Origin: Heloderma charlesbogerti
Lineage: Eukaryota > Chordata > Lepidosauria > Squamata > Helodermatidae
Assembly (NCBI GenBank): GCA_026122225.1
Contig: JANEZZ010000794.1
Span: forward strand, 124,001-188,000
DNA length: 64,000 bases
Direction of reading: 5' to 3'
The notes under the pieces: generated by a model
The model's database searches: none
Told to the model about the DNA's origin: nothing
The model's input: only the letters and a program-made list of their open reading frames with translations
Shown here: piece by piece, positions 53,819 through 64,000 of the stretch
Numbering within the stretch: position 1 is the stretch's first letter
How the letters are laid out: the number at the start of each line of letters is the position of its first letter
Program-made: the position numbers and the translations under genes

Positions 53819-53898
53819 TCTGATTTGTCCTCCTTGCAGTCCAGGGGACTCATAAGAGTCTTCCCCAGCACCACAGTTCAAAAGCATCAATTCTTCGG
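53819..53898 (-). mobile_element. BovB LINE, 3'-side piece of a provirus-interrupted copy
   Basis: Minus-strand sequence corresponds to BovB just after the FELWC region (compare 49,660-49,735). It is separated from its continuation at 59,721 by the provirus, and its own 3' end is missing beyond 53,819. Confidence 0.85.
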
Positions 53899-54247
53899 TG
53901 TTGCACAAAATGCTAGTTTCACCCCCTGGAGGCTGGTCCAATTTATCCCAAAGAGGAGAGTCAACTTCAGGCTGGGTCCAGCTCGATTTTATTGTTTGCA
54001 AACAGTTCGACAAAGGAGCTCATGCTCAAAGCAGAGTCGACCCCGACCCCGGGCAACCCCCGCGCTACAGTTTTATCACTCAGCTTGCATTCCTCAGCCA
54101 GCGTGTCACTTTGATTGGTTGCTAGCAGTTTGCTTGGCAACCTTATCTTAGGGTTACTGTCTGCTCATTCCAGGCATGCGCAGCTCTTACAATACTACGT
54201 GCTGCTTAAGACGCATGCAATGGCTTTTAGGTTACATTTTTACTACA
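53899..54247 (-). repeat. 3' LTR of the provirus
   Basis: 349 bp, TG...CA ends, AATAAA retained, closely similar to the 5' LTR at 59,372-59,716 and to the solo LTR at 34,488-34,832. Confidence 0.93.
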
Positions 54248-54262
54248 ATTCCCCCCTCAAAA
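54248..54262 (-). other. Polypurine tract of the provirus
   Basis: On the minus strand TTTTGAGGGGGGAAT lies directly before the LTR start TGTAGTA, the expected plus-strand primer position. Confidence 0.8.
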
Positions 54263-54899
54263 GGCTTTTCTCAAATTTATACTCTCTTTGGTCCCGCAGT
54301 GGACTACGCACTTAAAGGCGCAAACTATTATCGCTGTGGCGTTGACGGTTTTCTCTAAGCAGCAAGTGAGGCCTGGGACGCCTTTGTTTTAGCTACTAGA
54401 ATGCTGACAACAAAAACACTTTTTTTTTGAACTTTTGGAACTCAGTTTTGTTCCGTTCATCAGGAACCCTTGAAACGAGAGCACCCCCTTTCTGTAGAGC
54501 TACTTGAGTCCTTTCAGGGGTTCATTATTTTAACGGTGACCTTCAGGTGGGTCAGCTTCCGGTGTGACCCTCTCTGGTGCAGGTGATGCCTTTATTTAGT
54601 GTGATGAATCCACTTCTTTTCTTTGGCGACTTTCATAGCAATGGGAGTGGTAAGTAGGATCTGAAACAGACCCTTCTGCTTCTTGGTAGGTGGTTCATCT
54701 TTCTAGGACTGGATTAGCACCTAATCGCTGGGATTGAGATTATGCACTGGAGCATCTAAAGGCCAGGATTGGTGCGGTGTCGCAAACCTGTGAAAACAAA
54801 ACAGACTGCAAGGCAGTAACACAATCTTGAATCTTAAAACTCTTACTTCTAAATTTACATTTAAGCTGTCAGCCATAGGTAATATCCGAGGTGGGCGCT

Positions 54900-55463
54900 T
54901 ATGGAACGTTTAAAGGGTGTCAATTTAATACTTCCCTTGGGGGTGCACTGTACTCGAGTCAAGGTGATTGGCAAGGCCTGTGGCCTTTCAACTTAATCTT
55001 TAAACAAAGTCTAGTGAGCATTGTCTTTAAGGTGCGGTTCATCTTCTCAACTTGACTTGTGGATTGAGGTTTCCGAGGGGGGTGTAGCTTCTAGTTAGTT
55101 TGTTATGCCTGGGCCACTACTTGCGTCACTTGTCCAACAAAATGGGGCCCCTGATTCGATTCACTCTCTTTAGGTGACAAGAGCCTAGGGATTACTTTTT
55201 AACAGGATCTTGGCTACTGTCTGTGCGGTGCAGTCAATTGCTTTTATCATTACTAGCAGGTACCGATAGCCATGAGTCTGGGGCAACTCTGAAAAGTCAA
55301 TTTGAAATCTCTGAAAAGGATAGTAAGCGCATGGGCGACTTCTCATTTGAGCTGGGGGCTCAAGCATCTTTGAATCATTTTTGAGGCACAAAGGGCAGTC
55401 AGCCACTGTTCTCAGGTCTTGGTTTAACCTGAAGGGGGCGCTATCTGCCTCGGGCGCACTCAA
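54900..55463 (-). pseudogene. Retroviral integrase remnant
   Basis: Minus-strand frames contain CPLCLKND, RFQIDFSELPQTHGYRY (core start, first Asp present), ESNQGPHFVGQV and QVEKMNRTLK. In the second catalytic block the usual Asp of the SDQG-type motif reads Asn. Stops interrupt the frame. It follows reverse transcriptase N-terminal sequence directly, so most of the polymerase and RNase H is deleted. Confidence 0.8.
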
Positions 55464-55499
55464 AATCGGGGTGTTAAAGGGGGATGATCCCTTTATTAA

Positions 55500-56080
55500 C
55501 TAACCATAATTTTTGAACTTCTCAATGAGCGGCTTCAAGCCCGCACAGGTGGCTTTTTTCAGAGGATACTGCCTTACGCACACAGGGCTCTCCCTTTTTA
55601 AAGAAGATTTTAATTTGTGTTATGCATTTGGTCGGGCAGGGGTTCTGTCTGCCCACACACATGGATTAACATTCTCTAAAATCTCAGTCCCTTTGGCCTC
55701 TGACACAATTTTGATTGCTTGAAGGGCCATTCGATAATTTGAGCCCTGCATTGCTGGCAGCTGTACTACAATCTGATTATCACTGAAGAAGATTTTAGCT
55801 TGCAGTTTTGTTAACAAGTCCCGCCCCAAGAGGGCAACCGGGCATGCAGGTGAAAGTACAAAGGCATGTTCTAGTATGTTATTTCCAGTCTTCGTGGGGA
55901 GGGGCTTACACACGGGCAATTTAGGTTTTTTCCCTTTAATTCCTTTTATAGTTACATGCTTTCCATTTTCTCTCGCCGGGGGGCTTCACAGGGATCATAG
56001 AAAGTGTGGCTCCAGTATCTACTAGGGCTTTACAGTCCTTGCCACCAACCCTTACTTTTACCTTGGGATTCTCCCGAGCG
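55500..56080 (-). pseudogene. Retroviral protease and start of reverse transcriptase, remnant
   Basis: The protease active-site motif LVDTGATLSMIP is at about 55,990-56,030 and the flap/C-terminal GRDLLTKLQAKIFF at about 55,790-55,830. A stop follows, then PVCVRQYPLKKAT and GLKPLIEKFKNYG, the N-terminal wording of retroviral reverse transcriptase. Polymerase motifs are absent. Confidence 0.8.
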
Positions 56081-56169
56081 TTTGTTCATAGGGTGGTGGC
56101 CCTTCAGCTAGACTCTCCCCCACTGGAGGACCCTGCCAGCATTTGGCAGCCTTCAGGGTGAGTCTCTTT

Positions 56170-59026
56170 TCTCTTTTCTTTCAGCTCTGGACAATCTTTC
56201 TTCCACTGTCTCTTCTCTCGGCAATACACACATTTATTGAGCCCCGGTCAGCCCTTTCCTTTTCTGCCTCCCTCCTCTGGTCGCTTCTGTGCTCTCAAGC
56301 TGCGGTTTATATCTCCACCCATGGTGGCTGCCAGCATTGCCTTTTCCTTTTTCCAGGAATGGCACTCTTTTCATGTGCTCTCATGTGCACCATAGCTCTA
56401 AAAACTTCATGATCTGGGGTCTGATAAAGCTAAAGCAGGCAGTGATATTAAGGCTTGCTTCAATTTAAGAAAAGCCTTTTTTATTTTAATTGTCCACTTC
56501 TAGTGGGTAATATTTTTGTTAAAGCTTCATGAGGGGGCTTCGCCCCTTTTTATGGCTACTATAGCCTCCCTCTTGTAACAGGCACACTTATCTTTTGGCT
56601 TGCCTGTTCTGCAGATCATGTTTCAAATTCTCTGTGCCATGCACCAGTTTTAACTCCTTGTCTTCTCTGCAAGTTAGGCTGTTTGCCATTGCTTCGACAG
56701 AGACTCGCTTGCTTAGATCTTCTTACTAATCTCAACGACACACATTTGGGATAAGCTTTCTTTCTTTTTAAGCCTTTTTGTCTGCTACTTTCTTCTGCCT
56801 TCTTTTATACCTTTTTCATATCATTAAAATCTAACACCATGACTGGAAAACATTTGTTTTGTATAGTAGGGCATGGTGGAGCAGATCTAACCATTATACT
56901 GCTCCTCTGACTGCATGGTCAGGGTCTATCAAAATCAAGGGAAGGGCATTTTCATACATGCAAAGAGTTCCAAGCCTCCATTTTTGCATCGGCAACTCCA
57001 CGCTGCATGAGTTTTGGCAGAGTGTCAGGTTTGCCTCTGAGCAAATGGAACGTCAGAACAGTTCAGATTTTGAGAAAGAGCTGGAACACATGGGGCAGGA
57101 GCTTTCTTAGGCTTCAGAAACACAGCTGGGCTTAGAAGTATCACAGGAGAGTGGGGGACTCTTTCCCTCTCACCTCTTAAGAGAATTTGCTGCCCCCCTT
57201 TTTAAAGGGAAACTAACTTTCGTAGTTTCTCTTTGAACTTTTTGAAGGCTGTTTCCTTTGTAGTCTGTGAATCTCTAGAAATTTGTATTTGTATGCTTCA
57301 TTAGGGTAAATGAAATCAAAGCCTTGGAAATCATAGAATCATAGAATAGTAGGGTTGGAAGGGGCCTACAAGGCCATCGAGTCCAACCCCCTGCTCAGTG
57401 CAGGAATCCAAATCAGAGCATCCCTGACAGATGGCTGTCCAGCCTCGTCTTGAACGCCTCCAGTGTGGGAAAGCCCACCACCTCCCTAGGTAATGGGTTC
57501 CATTGTCATATTGCTCTAACAGTTAGGATGTTTCTCCTGATGTTCAGCCGGAATCCAGCTTCCTGTCACTTGAGCCTATTATTCCGTGTCCTGCACTCTG
57601 GGATGGTCCAGAAGAGGTCCTAGCCTTCCTCTCTGGGACAACCTTTCAAGTACTTGAAGAGTGCTTATCAGATCTCCCCTCAGTCTTCTCAAGGCTAAAT
57701 ATACCCAGTTATTTCAGTCAAATGCAGCTTTTTATCTGAGTGTTGAAATCACAAATCAAACTGTACACTGAGCTGATCACAAAGAAACACACAATCTACA
57801 ACAACGGGAGTTTAAGGCTATGACAAGCCTCACAGTACTTTTTATGGCAAGTCTTTAACTGTCCAAAGTTCCAGTCCATGTGCAGAGTGCCTCTAACAAA
57901 GAAGGCTTTGGGCCATAAAGAAGAGATGTTTTTAACAAAAGCTCTGTGTCTCTTCATCAGTTCGAATGGGGAAGGTGTAACCTTACACCTCTTCTAGATT
58001 CCTCCACAGCTAAGAACAGAGCAGTGCTGCTCAGCTTTCCAGCTGTGATGCTTTTCTTGTTTGTTTGTTTTTTGCAAATCTCACTCTTTTGTCAGGTCCT
58101 CACAGACACCTTCCAGCCTTTCTGCTTGCTAAGGCTAAACCAGCCACGGCGAAGGGGGGTTAGGCAAGTCCCCCTTGGCTCTGCTCTGAGCAGGCTGACA
58201 GAGATAAGCTTACACAGACCCTGATATTTTAAGAACTTGCTCTGTCTTTGTTTCTTGATTTTGCCACAGTCTTTAAGACGTCAAACAAATCTCTTTCTTC
58301 AGACGTTGCAACTTTTTCAACTGCTTTTGCTTCTTCTAACAAACTTGGATATGGTGGCAGACAAACTGTCTCTGGAGGGCCCCCTCCCTCCCCCGACAAC
58401 CTCTCCTCCCAACCTAACAGACCGAATAAGACCGGGGGGAGCTCAGGGCACCTTGGGCAGGGTCTCCCAGTCTTCAAGCTCCTTCCGTGGGGCTTGAATC
58501 AGGGAGAACAGGGGCTTTGGGCTTCACCTCGGAGCATACCACCATGACTTTACAATATTTAACTTTATATTCAACCTTTTCTCGCCTTCAGTGGATTTTG
58601 GTCAGCACTTATCCAAATGCTGATAACCTCACTTTCCCTGGGGCAAATCTATCTCACTACTTGATTCAGACAGCACCGGGGTCTCTTGCCCCTGCGGTCC
58701 TTTGCCAGTAACATATTTACACATTTACACTTCTGTAACTAAGGGGGATTCTTTCTGCACCAATTCAACTAACAATCAATATAGGCAAATTGAACCCATT
58801 GCCCATTGTTTACAACAATAACGTGCACTTTTCTAATTGTGGCCTCATTAAAGGAGCCGATATCTGGCCAGTTGACTCCAAATGACGGCCATTCCAATTG
58901 ACAGAGTGTAACCAGCTTGCCTTTCGACATCTTAGTGCCATAATTATCTTTGACTTTACTAAAGTTATTTAGCATGCATCCCAAGGGAGTGACAGAGCTT
59001 TCTAAACGGGAGCTACCCGACCCCAT
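56170..59026 (-). pseudogene. Retroviral gag remnant with CR1 insertion
   Basis: Starts with MGSGSSRLES, a potential myristoylation signal, in a matrix-like frame (59,026-58,769) that includes TPLGCMLNNF and LEWPSFGVNWP. A PPYPSLLEEA stretch at about 58,350-58,380 resembles a late-domain region. Capsid is heavily degraded. The nucleocapsid knuckle at about 56,190-56,235 reads CVYCREKRQWKKDC, with Gln in place of the zinc-binding His. A CR1 tail splits the gene at 57,329-57,722. Confidence 0.78.
57329..57722 (-). mobile_element. CR1 3' end inserted into the provirus
   Basis: AATCATAGAATCATAGAATA and the CR1 3' UTR, back to the last ORF2 codons (compare 62,008-62,410). Retroviral sequence flanks it on both sides, so it arrived after the provirus. 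Confidence 0.88.
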
Positions 59027-59348
59027 TGTGCCTACCTCTATTTGAAACCATACACGGAGCCTGACAAACCTCCGACGCTTACACAGAGTCTGACAAACCT
59101 CAGACGCTCCGAAGGCAACTCAAACAGAAAGACAGAAGGGAAATCAAATACTTACTCTGCCCAGCACCCTAGTGCCATCTCTTCAGACCCGTTCAGCCTG
59201 GTTGACTCAATCAATGGAGTCCACACCTTTAACCTCCTGGGTGTCCCGACCCCTGTTCTCTGGTGCCGTGGCAGACCTCAAAGGCGGTCCGGCGCGCCCC
59301 ACAGGCACCTTCGCCGGTTCTGTCGTTTGACCCCAGGGTGGTCCAAGG

Positions 59349-59368
59349 GACTCCTGGCTGGCTCACCA
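59349..59368 (-). other. Primer binding site, tRNA-Arg type
   Basis: Minus strand TGGTGAGCCAGCCAGGAGTC begins three bases after the 5' LTR. It is complementary to the 3' end of vertebrate tRNA-Arg (which ends in GACTCCTGGCTGGCTCG plus CCA) with one mismatch at the fourth base. Confidence 0.75.
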
Positions 59369-59371
59369 AAT

Positions 59372-59716
59372 TGTTGCACAAAATGTGAGTTTCACCCCCT
59401 GGAGGCTAGTCCAATTTGCCCCAAAGAGGAGAGTCAACTTCAGGCTGGGTCCAGCTCGATTTTATTGTTCGCAAACAGTTCGACAAAGGAGCTCACGCTC
59501 AAAAGCAGAGTTGACCCTCGGCAACCCCCGCGCTACAGTTTTATCACCTCAGCTTGCATTCCTTAGCCAGCGTGTCACTTTGATTGGTTGTTAGCAGTTT
59601 GTTTGGCAACCTTATCTTAGGGTTACTGTCTGCTCATTCCAGGCATGCGCAGCTCTTACAATACTACGTGCTGCTTAAGACACATACAATGGCTTTTAGG
59701 TTACATTTTTACTACA
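59372..59716 (-). repeat. 5' LTR of the provirus
   Basis: 345 bp. Begins TGTAGTAAAAATG and ends TTGTGCAACA, with GATAAAACTG as a TATA-like box and AATAAA about 90 bp before the end. Confidence 0.93.
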
Positions 59717-62007
59717 TCGGTTATCGGCCTTCCTTATAGTCCAGCTCTCACAGCCATACATTGCTACTGGGAAAACCATAGCTTTGATTATACGAACCTT
59801 TGTCAGCAAGGTGATGTCTCTGCTTCTTACTATGCTGTCTAGGTTTGCCATAGCTTTCCTCCCAAGGAGCAAGCGTCTTTTAATTTCATGGCTACAGTCA
59901 CCGTCTGCGGTGATCTTGGAGCCCAAGAAAATAAAATCTGTCACTGCTTCCATTTCTTCCCCTTCTGTATGCCAGGAAGTGATGGGGCCAGATGCCATGA
60001 TCTTCGTTTTTTTAATGTTGAGTTTCAAACCAGCTTTTGCACTCTCCTCTTCCACCCTCAGCAAGAGGCTCTTTAGATCCTCTTCGCTTTCTGCCATTAG
60101 GACGGTATCGTCTGCATATCGGAGGTTGTTGATAATTCTCCCAGCAATCTTAATTCCGACCTGTGATTCATCCAACCTGGCGTTTCTCATGATGTACTCT
60201 GCATATAAGTTAAATAAGCAGGGTGACAATATGCAGCCTTGTCGTACTCCTTTCCCAATTTTGAACCAGTCGGTTGTTCCATGTGTGGTTCTTACTGTTG
60301 CTTCTTGACCCTCGTATAGGTTTCTCAGGAGACAGGTAAGGTGGTCTGGTACCCCCATCTCTTTCAGAATTTGCCAGAGTTTGTTGTGATCCACACAATC
60401 AAAGGCTTTAGCGTAGTCAATGAAGCAGAAATAGACATTTTTCTGGAATTCTCTCGCTTTCTCCATGATCCAGTGAAAGTTGGCGATTTGTTCTCTAGTT
60501 CCTTTGCCTCTTCGAAACCCAGCTTGTACTTCCGGTAGTTCTCGGTTCGCATACTGCTGAAGCCTAGCTTGTAGGATTTTGAGCATCACCTTGCTGGCAT
60601 GTGAAATGAGCGCAATTGTGCGGTAGTTTGAACACTCTTTGGCGTTGCCCTTTTTTGGAATTGGAATGTAAACTGACTTTTTCCAGTCTTGTGGCCACTG
60701 TTGAGCGTTCCAAATTTGTTGGCATATTGAGTGCAGCACTTTAACAGCATCGTCTTTTAGGATCTTAAATAGCGCAGCTGGAATACTGTCATCTCCGCTA
60801 GCTTTGTTGTTATTAATGCTTCCTAAGGCCCACTTGACTTCACTCTCGAGGATGTCCGGCTCAAGTTCAGTGACCGCACTATCATGGCTATCAGGGACAT
60901 TCAGATCTTTCCTGTATAGTTCTTCTGTGTATTCTTTCCAACTCTTCTTAATCTCATCTGCTTCTGTTAGGTCCCTGCCTTCTTTGTCCTTTATCATGCC
61001 GGTCTCTTTGCAAAAAATGTTCCCTTGATATCTCCGATTTTCTTGAAAAGATCTCCAGTCTTTCCCATTCTGTTGTTTTCCTCGATTTCTTTGCATTGTT
61101 CATTGAAGAAGGCCTTCTTGTCTCTCCTTGCTATTCTCTGGAACTCTGCATTCAGTTGGATATATCTTCCCCTTTCTCCCTTGCTTTTCGCTTCCCTTCT
61201 TTCCTCAGCTACTTGTAAAACCTCATCAGACAGCCACTTTGCTTTCTTGCATTTCTTTTTCTTTGGGATGGATTGAGTTGCTGCCTCCTGAACAGTGTTA
61301 CGGACCTCCGTCCATAGTTCCTCAGGCACTCTGTCTATCAGGTCTAATCCCTTAAAACTATTCCTCACCTCCACTGTATATCCATAAGGGATATGATTGA
61401 GGTCATACCTGAATGGTTTAGTGGTTTTCCCTATGTTCTTCAATTTAAGCCGAAATTTTGCAACAAGAAGCTCATGATCTGAGCCACAGTCAGCTCCAGG
61501 TCTTGTTTTTACTGACTGTATAGAGCTTCTCCATCTTTGGCTGCAAAGGACATCATCAATCTGATTTTGATATTGACCATCTGGTGATGTCCATGTGTAG
61601 AGTTGCCTCTTGTGCTGTTGGAAAAGAGTGTTTGCTATGATCAGCGTGTTCTCTTGGCAAAACTCTATTACCCTTTGTCCTGCTTCATTTTGTATACCAA
61701 GGCCATGCTTGCCTGTTATCCCGGTGATTTCTTGACTACTTTAGCATTCCAATCCCCTGTGATGAAGAGGACATCTTTTTTTTGGTGTTAGTTCTAGAAG
61801 GTGTTGTAGGTCTTCATAGAACCGATCAACCTCAGCTTCTTCGGCCTCAGTGGTTGGGGCATAGACTTGAATTACTGTGATGTTGAATGGTTTGCCTTGG
61901 ATTCGTACTGAGATCATTCTATCATTTTTGAGATTGTGCCCCAGTACTGCTTTTCCCACCCTCTTGTTGACTATGAGTGCTACTCCATTTCTTCTAAGGG
62001 ATTCTTG
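59717..62007 (-). mobile_element. BovB LINE, reverse transcriptase and endonuclease part, provirus at its 3' side
   Basis: From 59,717 the minus strand encodes BovB. One frame of about 440 codons (61,096 down to about 59,770) holds the complete reverse transcriptase with RYADDTVLMAE. Another (61,443-60,994) holds the linker (KKKKCKKAKWLSDEVLQVAE). Endonuclease pieces continue to about 62,007 (VIQVYAPTTEAEEAEVDRFY). It is cut on the 5' side by a CR1. It is the best preserved BovB in the window. Confidence 0.92.
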
Positions 62008-63512
62008 CCCACAGTATCATAGAATCATAGAATAGTAGGGTTGGAAGGGGCCTACAAGGCCATCGAGTCCAACCCCCTGCTCAATGCAGGAATCCAAGTC
62101 AGAGCATCCCTGACAAATGGCTGTCCAGCCTCGTCTTGAAGGCCTCCAGTGTGGGAGAGCCCACCACCTCCCCAGGGAATTGGTTCCATTGCCGTATTGC
62201 TCTGACACTCAGGAAGTTTTTCCTGATGTTCAGCCGGAATCTGGCTTCCTGTCACTTGAGCCCATTATTCCGTGTCCTGCACTCTGGGATGATCAAGAAG
62301 AGATCCTGGCCTTCTTCTCTGTGACAACCTTTCAAGTACTTGAAGAGTGCTATCATATCTCCCCTCAGTCTTCTCTTCTCAAGGCTAAACATGCCCAGTT
62401 CTTTCAGTCTCTCTTCATAGGGCTTTGTTTCCAGTCCCCTGATCATCTTTGTTGCCCTCCTTTGAACCCTCTCCAGCTTGTCTGCATCCTTCTTAAAGTG
62501 TGGTGCCCAGAACTGGACACAGTACTCCAGATGAGGCCTAACCAGTGCTGAGTAGAGGGGAACTAGTACTTCCCGGGATTTCGAAGCGATGCTTCTATGA
62601 ATGCAGCCCAAAAGAGCATTGGCCTTTTTTGCAGCCACATCACATTGTTGGCTCATATTCAGCTTGTGATCGACAACAATTCCAAGATCCTTCTCGCTCG
62701 TAGTGTGGTTGAGCCACGTATCCCCCATCTTGTAACTGTGCATTTGGTTTCTTTTTCCTAGGTGCAGAACTTGGCATTTGTCCCTATTAAATGCCATTAT
62801 GTTGTTTTCTGCCCAGCACTCCAGTCTATCCAGATCACTTTGAATTTTGTTTCTGTCTTCCAAAGTATTAGCTATCCCTCCCAATTTTGTGTCATCTGCA
62901 AATTTGATCAGCATTCCCTGCACCTCCTCCTCCAAGTCATTAATAAAAATGTTGAAGAGCACTGGGCCCAGGACTGAGCCCTGCGGTACCCCACTCGTTA
63001 CCTCTCCCCAGCTTGAGAAGGTCCCATTGATAAGCACTCTTTGAGTCCGATTCTGTAGCCAACTGTGGATCCACATGATCGTTGTTTCATCTAGCCCACT
63101 TCGAGCTAGTTTGCTCATCAGGATATCATGGGGCACTTTGTCGAAAGCTTTGCTGAAGTCGAGGTATATGATGTCTACAGCATTCCCACGGTCTACAAGG
63201 GAGGTGACTTGATCAAAAAATGAGATCAGATTTGTCTGGCAGGACTTGTTTTTGACAAATCCATGTTGGCTTCGAGTTATCACGGCATTGTTGTCAAGGT
63301 GCTTCCAGATGGATTGCTTTATGATCTGCTCCAGAATTTTCCCAGGGATTGATGTCAGGCTGACTGGTCTGTAGTTTCCAGGTTCCTCCTTTTTACCCTT
63401 TTTGAAGATAGGGACAACGTCAGCCCTCCTCCAGTCATCTGGCACTTCCCCCGTCCTCCATGATTTAAAAAGAGAATAGACAGCGGTTCTGAGAGTTCTT
63501 CTGCCAGTTCCT
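62008..63512 (-). mobile_element. CR1 LINE with long open reverse transcriptase frame
   Basis: 3' terminus at 62,008, followed on the minus strand by one uninterrupted frame of 397 codons (63,445-62,252). It carries NYRPVSLTSIPGKILEQ, YLDFSKAFDKVPHD, GVPQGSVLGPVLFNIF and FADDTKLGG through to the ORF2 C-terminus. An L2-type tail interrupts it at 63,513, and CR1 resumes at about 63,951. Confidence 0.93.
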
Positions 63513-63950
63513 TATTTATTTATTTATTTATTTCATTTCTATACCGCCCAATAGCCGAAGCTCTCTGGGCGGTTCACAAAAACTAAAACCAAACAACACA
63601 CAATAAAACAATTTAAAATATATAGAACATTAAAACCACAATATAACAATACAACCACAATAAAACCTAGCAGCAGTACAGGAGTTTAAAATACAGATTT
63701 AAAACAGCAAAGATAAAAATTTAGAAAGCTAAAATGCCTGGGAAAATAAAAAGGTCTTCACCTGGCGCCGAAAGGAGTACAATGTAGGCACCAGGCGAAC
63801 CTCACTAGGGAGCTCATTCCAGAGCCGGGGTGCCACAACAGAAAAAGGCCTCCTCCTAGTAGCCACCCACCTCACTTCCTTTGGCAGGGGCTCACGGAGA
63901 AGGGCCGCTGATGATGATCTTAAGGTCCGGGCAGGCACATATGGGTGGAG
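63513..63950 (-). mobile_element. L2-type LINE 3' end inserted in CR1
   Basis: (ATTT)n tail at 63,513-63,530, a 3' UTR with ACCGCCCAATAGCCGAAGC, and a C-terminal frame reading RPFSVVAPRLWNELPSEVRL. A TCCTT-containing sequence occurs at both edges as a possible target duplication. Confidence 0.8.
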
Positions 63951-64000
63951 TCCTTTATGACTCTAGGATGCAGTTCATCTGGCCCTGGAGATTTGAACTC
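63951..64000 (-). mobile_element. Continuation of CR1 to the window end
   Basis: GACTCTAGGATGCAGTTCAT and CTGGCCCTGGAGATTTGAA continue the CR1 linker exactly where it stopped at 63,512. Confidence 0.85.

Larger units (their letters stand above)
53899..59716 (-). mobile_element. Endogenous retrovirus provirus, gammaretrovirus-like, defective
   Basis: Complete outline: LTR 59,372-59,716, tRNA-Arg-type primer binding site, gag, pro, fragments of reverse transcriptase and integrase, polypurine tract, LTR 53,899-54,247. TCGG occurs at 53,895-53,898 and 59,717-59,720 as a 4-bp target duplication, the size usual for gammaretroviruses. No env is seen. Length 5.8 kb, including a CR1 tail inserted at 57,329-57,722. 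The reading frames carry many stops, so it is not competent. Confidence 0.93.

Noticed and set aside
1..64000. CRISPR arrays, operons, riboswitches or bacterial features
   Set aside because: The window is vertebrate nuclear DNA. Short tandem runs (AGAGC, ATTT, GT/GA) are not spacer arrays.

Overview
The window looks like a squamate reptile (lizard or snake) nuclear chromosome. It contains a conserved vertebrate gene block followed by dense nests of retrotransposons typical of squamates: CR1, BovB (RTE), L2, L1, tRNA-derived SINEs and endogenous retroviruses. The genes carry vertebrate introns with GT-AG sites. BovB abundance is the most squamate-specific sign; the species cannot be named from sequence alone.

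Layout. (1) 1-6,000: a CpG-island promoter and a complete ten-exon CCNDBP1 gene on the + strand. Its exons sum to 1,077 nt (358 aa). (2) 6,270-14,300: on the - strand, a decayed transglutaminase-family gene in the position of EPB42 (erythrocyte protein 4.2). Exons matching family exons 2 and 7-13 survive. Several carry frameshifts, and exons 3-6 are not visible; that place holds a CpG-rich block and a 3'-truncated CR1. (3) 16,700-26,340: on the - strand, a complete 13-exon transglutaminase, best called TGM5. The exons sum to exactly 2,160 nt (719 aa), with the Cys-His-Asp triad intact. The order CCNDBP1, EPB42, TGM5 and the strands match the human 15q15 block. (4) 26,350-64,000: no recognisable host gene, almost all transposable elements nested in one another, plus one strong CpG island (52,440-53,480) with no gene assigned to it.

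The nesting can be dated in relative order from target-site duplications. A 345-bp solo LTR (duplication TGGA) sits inside the endonuclease region of an almost intact L2. A 5.8-kb provirus of the same LTR family (duplication TCGG) sits inside a BovB. A CR1 tail sits inside that provirus. L2-type 3' tails sit inside CR1 copies. A second retroviral family, with a 430-bp LTR, survives as a fragment in which gag is joined directly to the env tail.

No clearly new biological system is visible. The most informative points are the loss of EPB42 beside an intact TGM5, the orphan CpG-rich blocks, the LINE copies lacking 3' ends, and a CR1 ORF1 whose esterase-like domain has lost its catalytic histidine. 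All alignments were made by eye.
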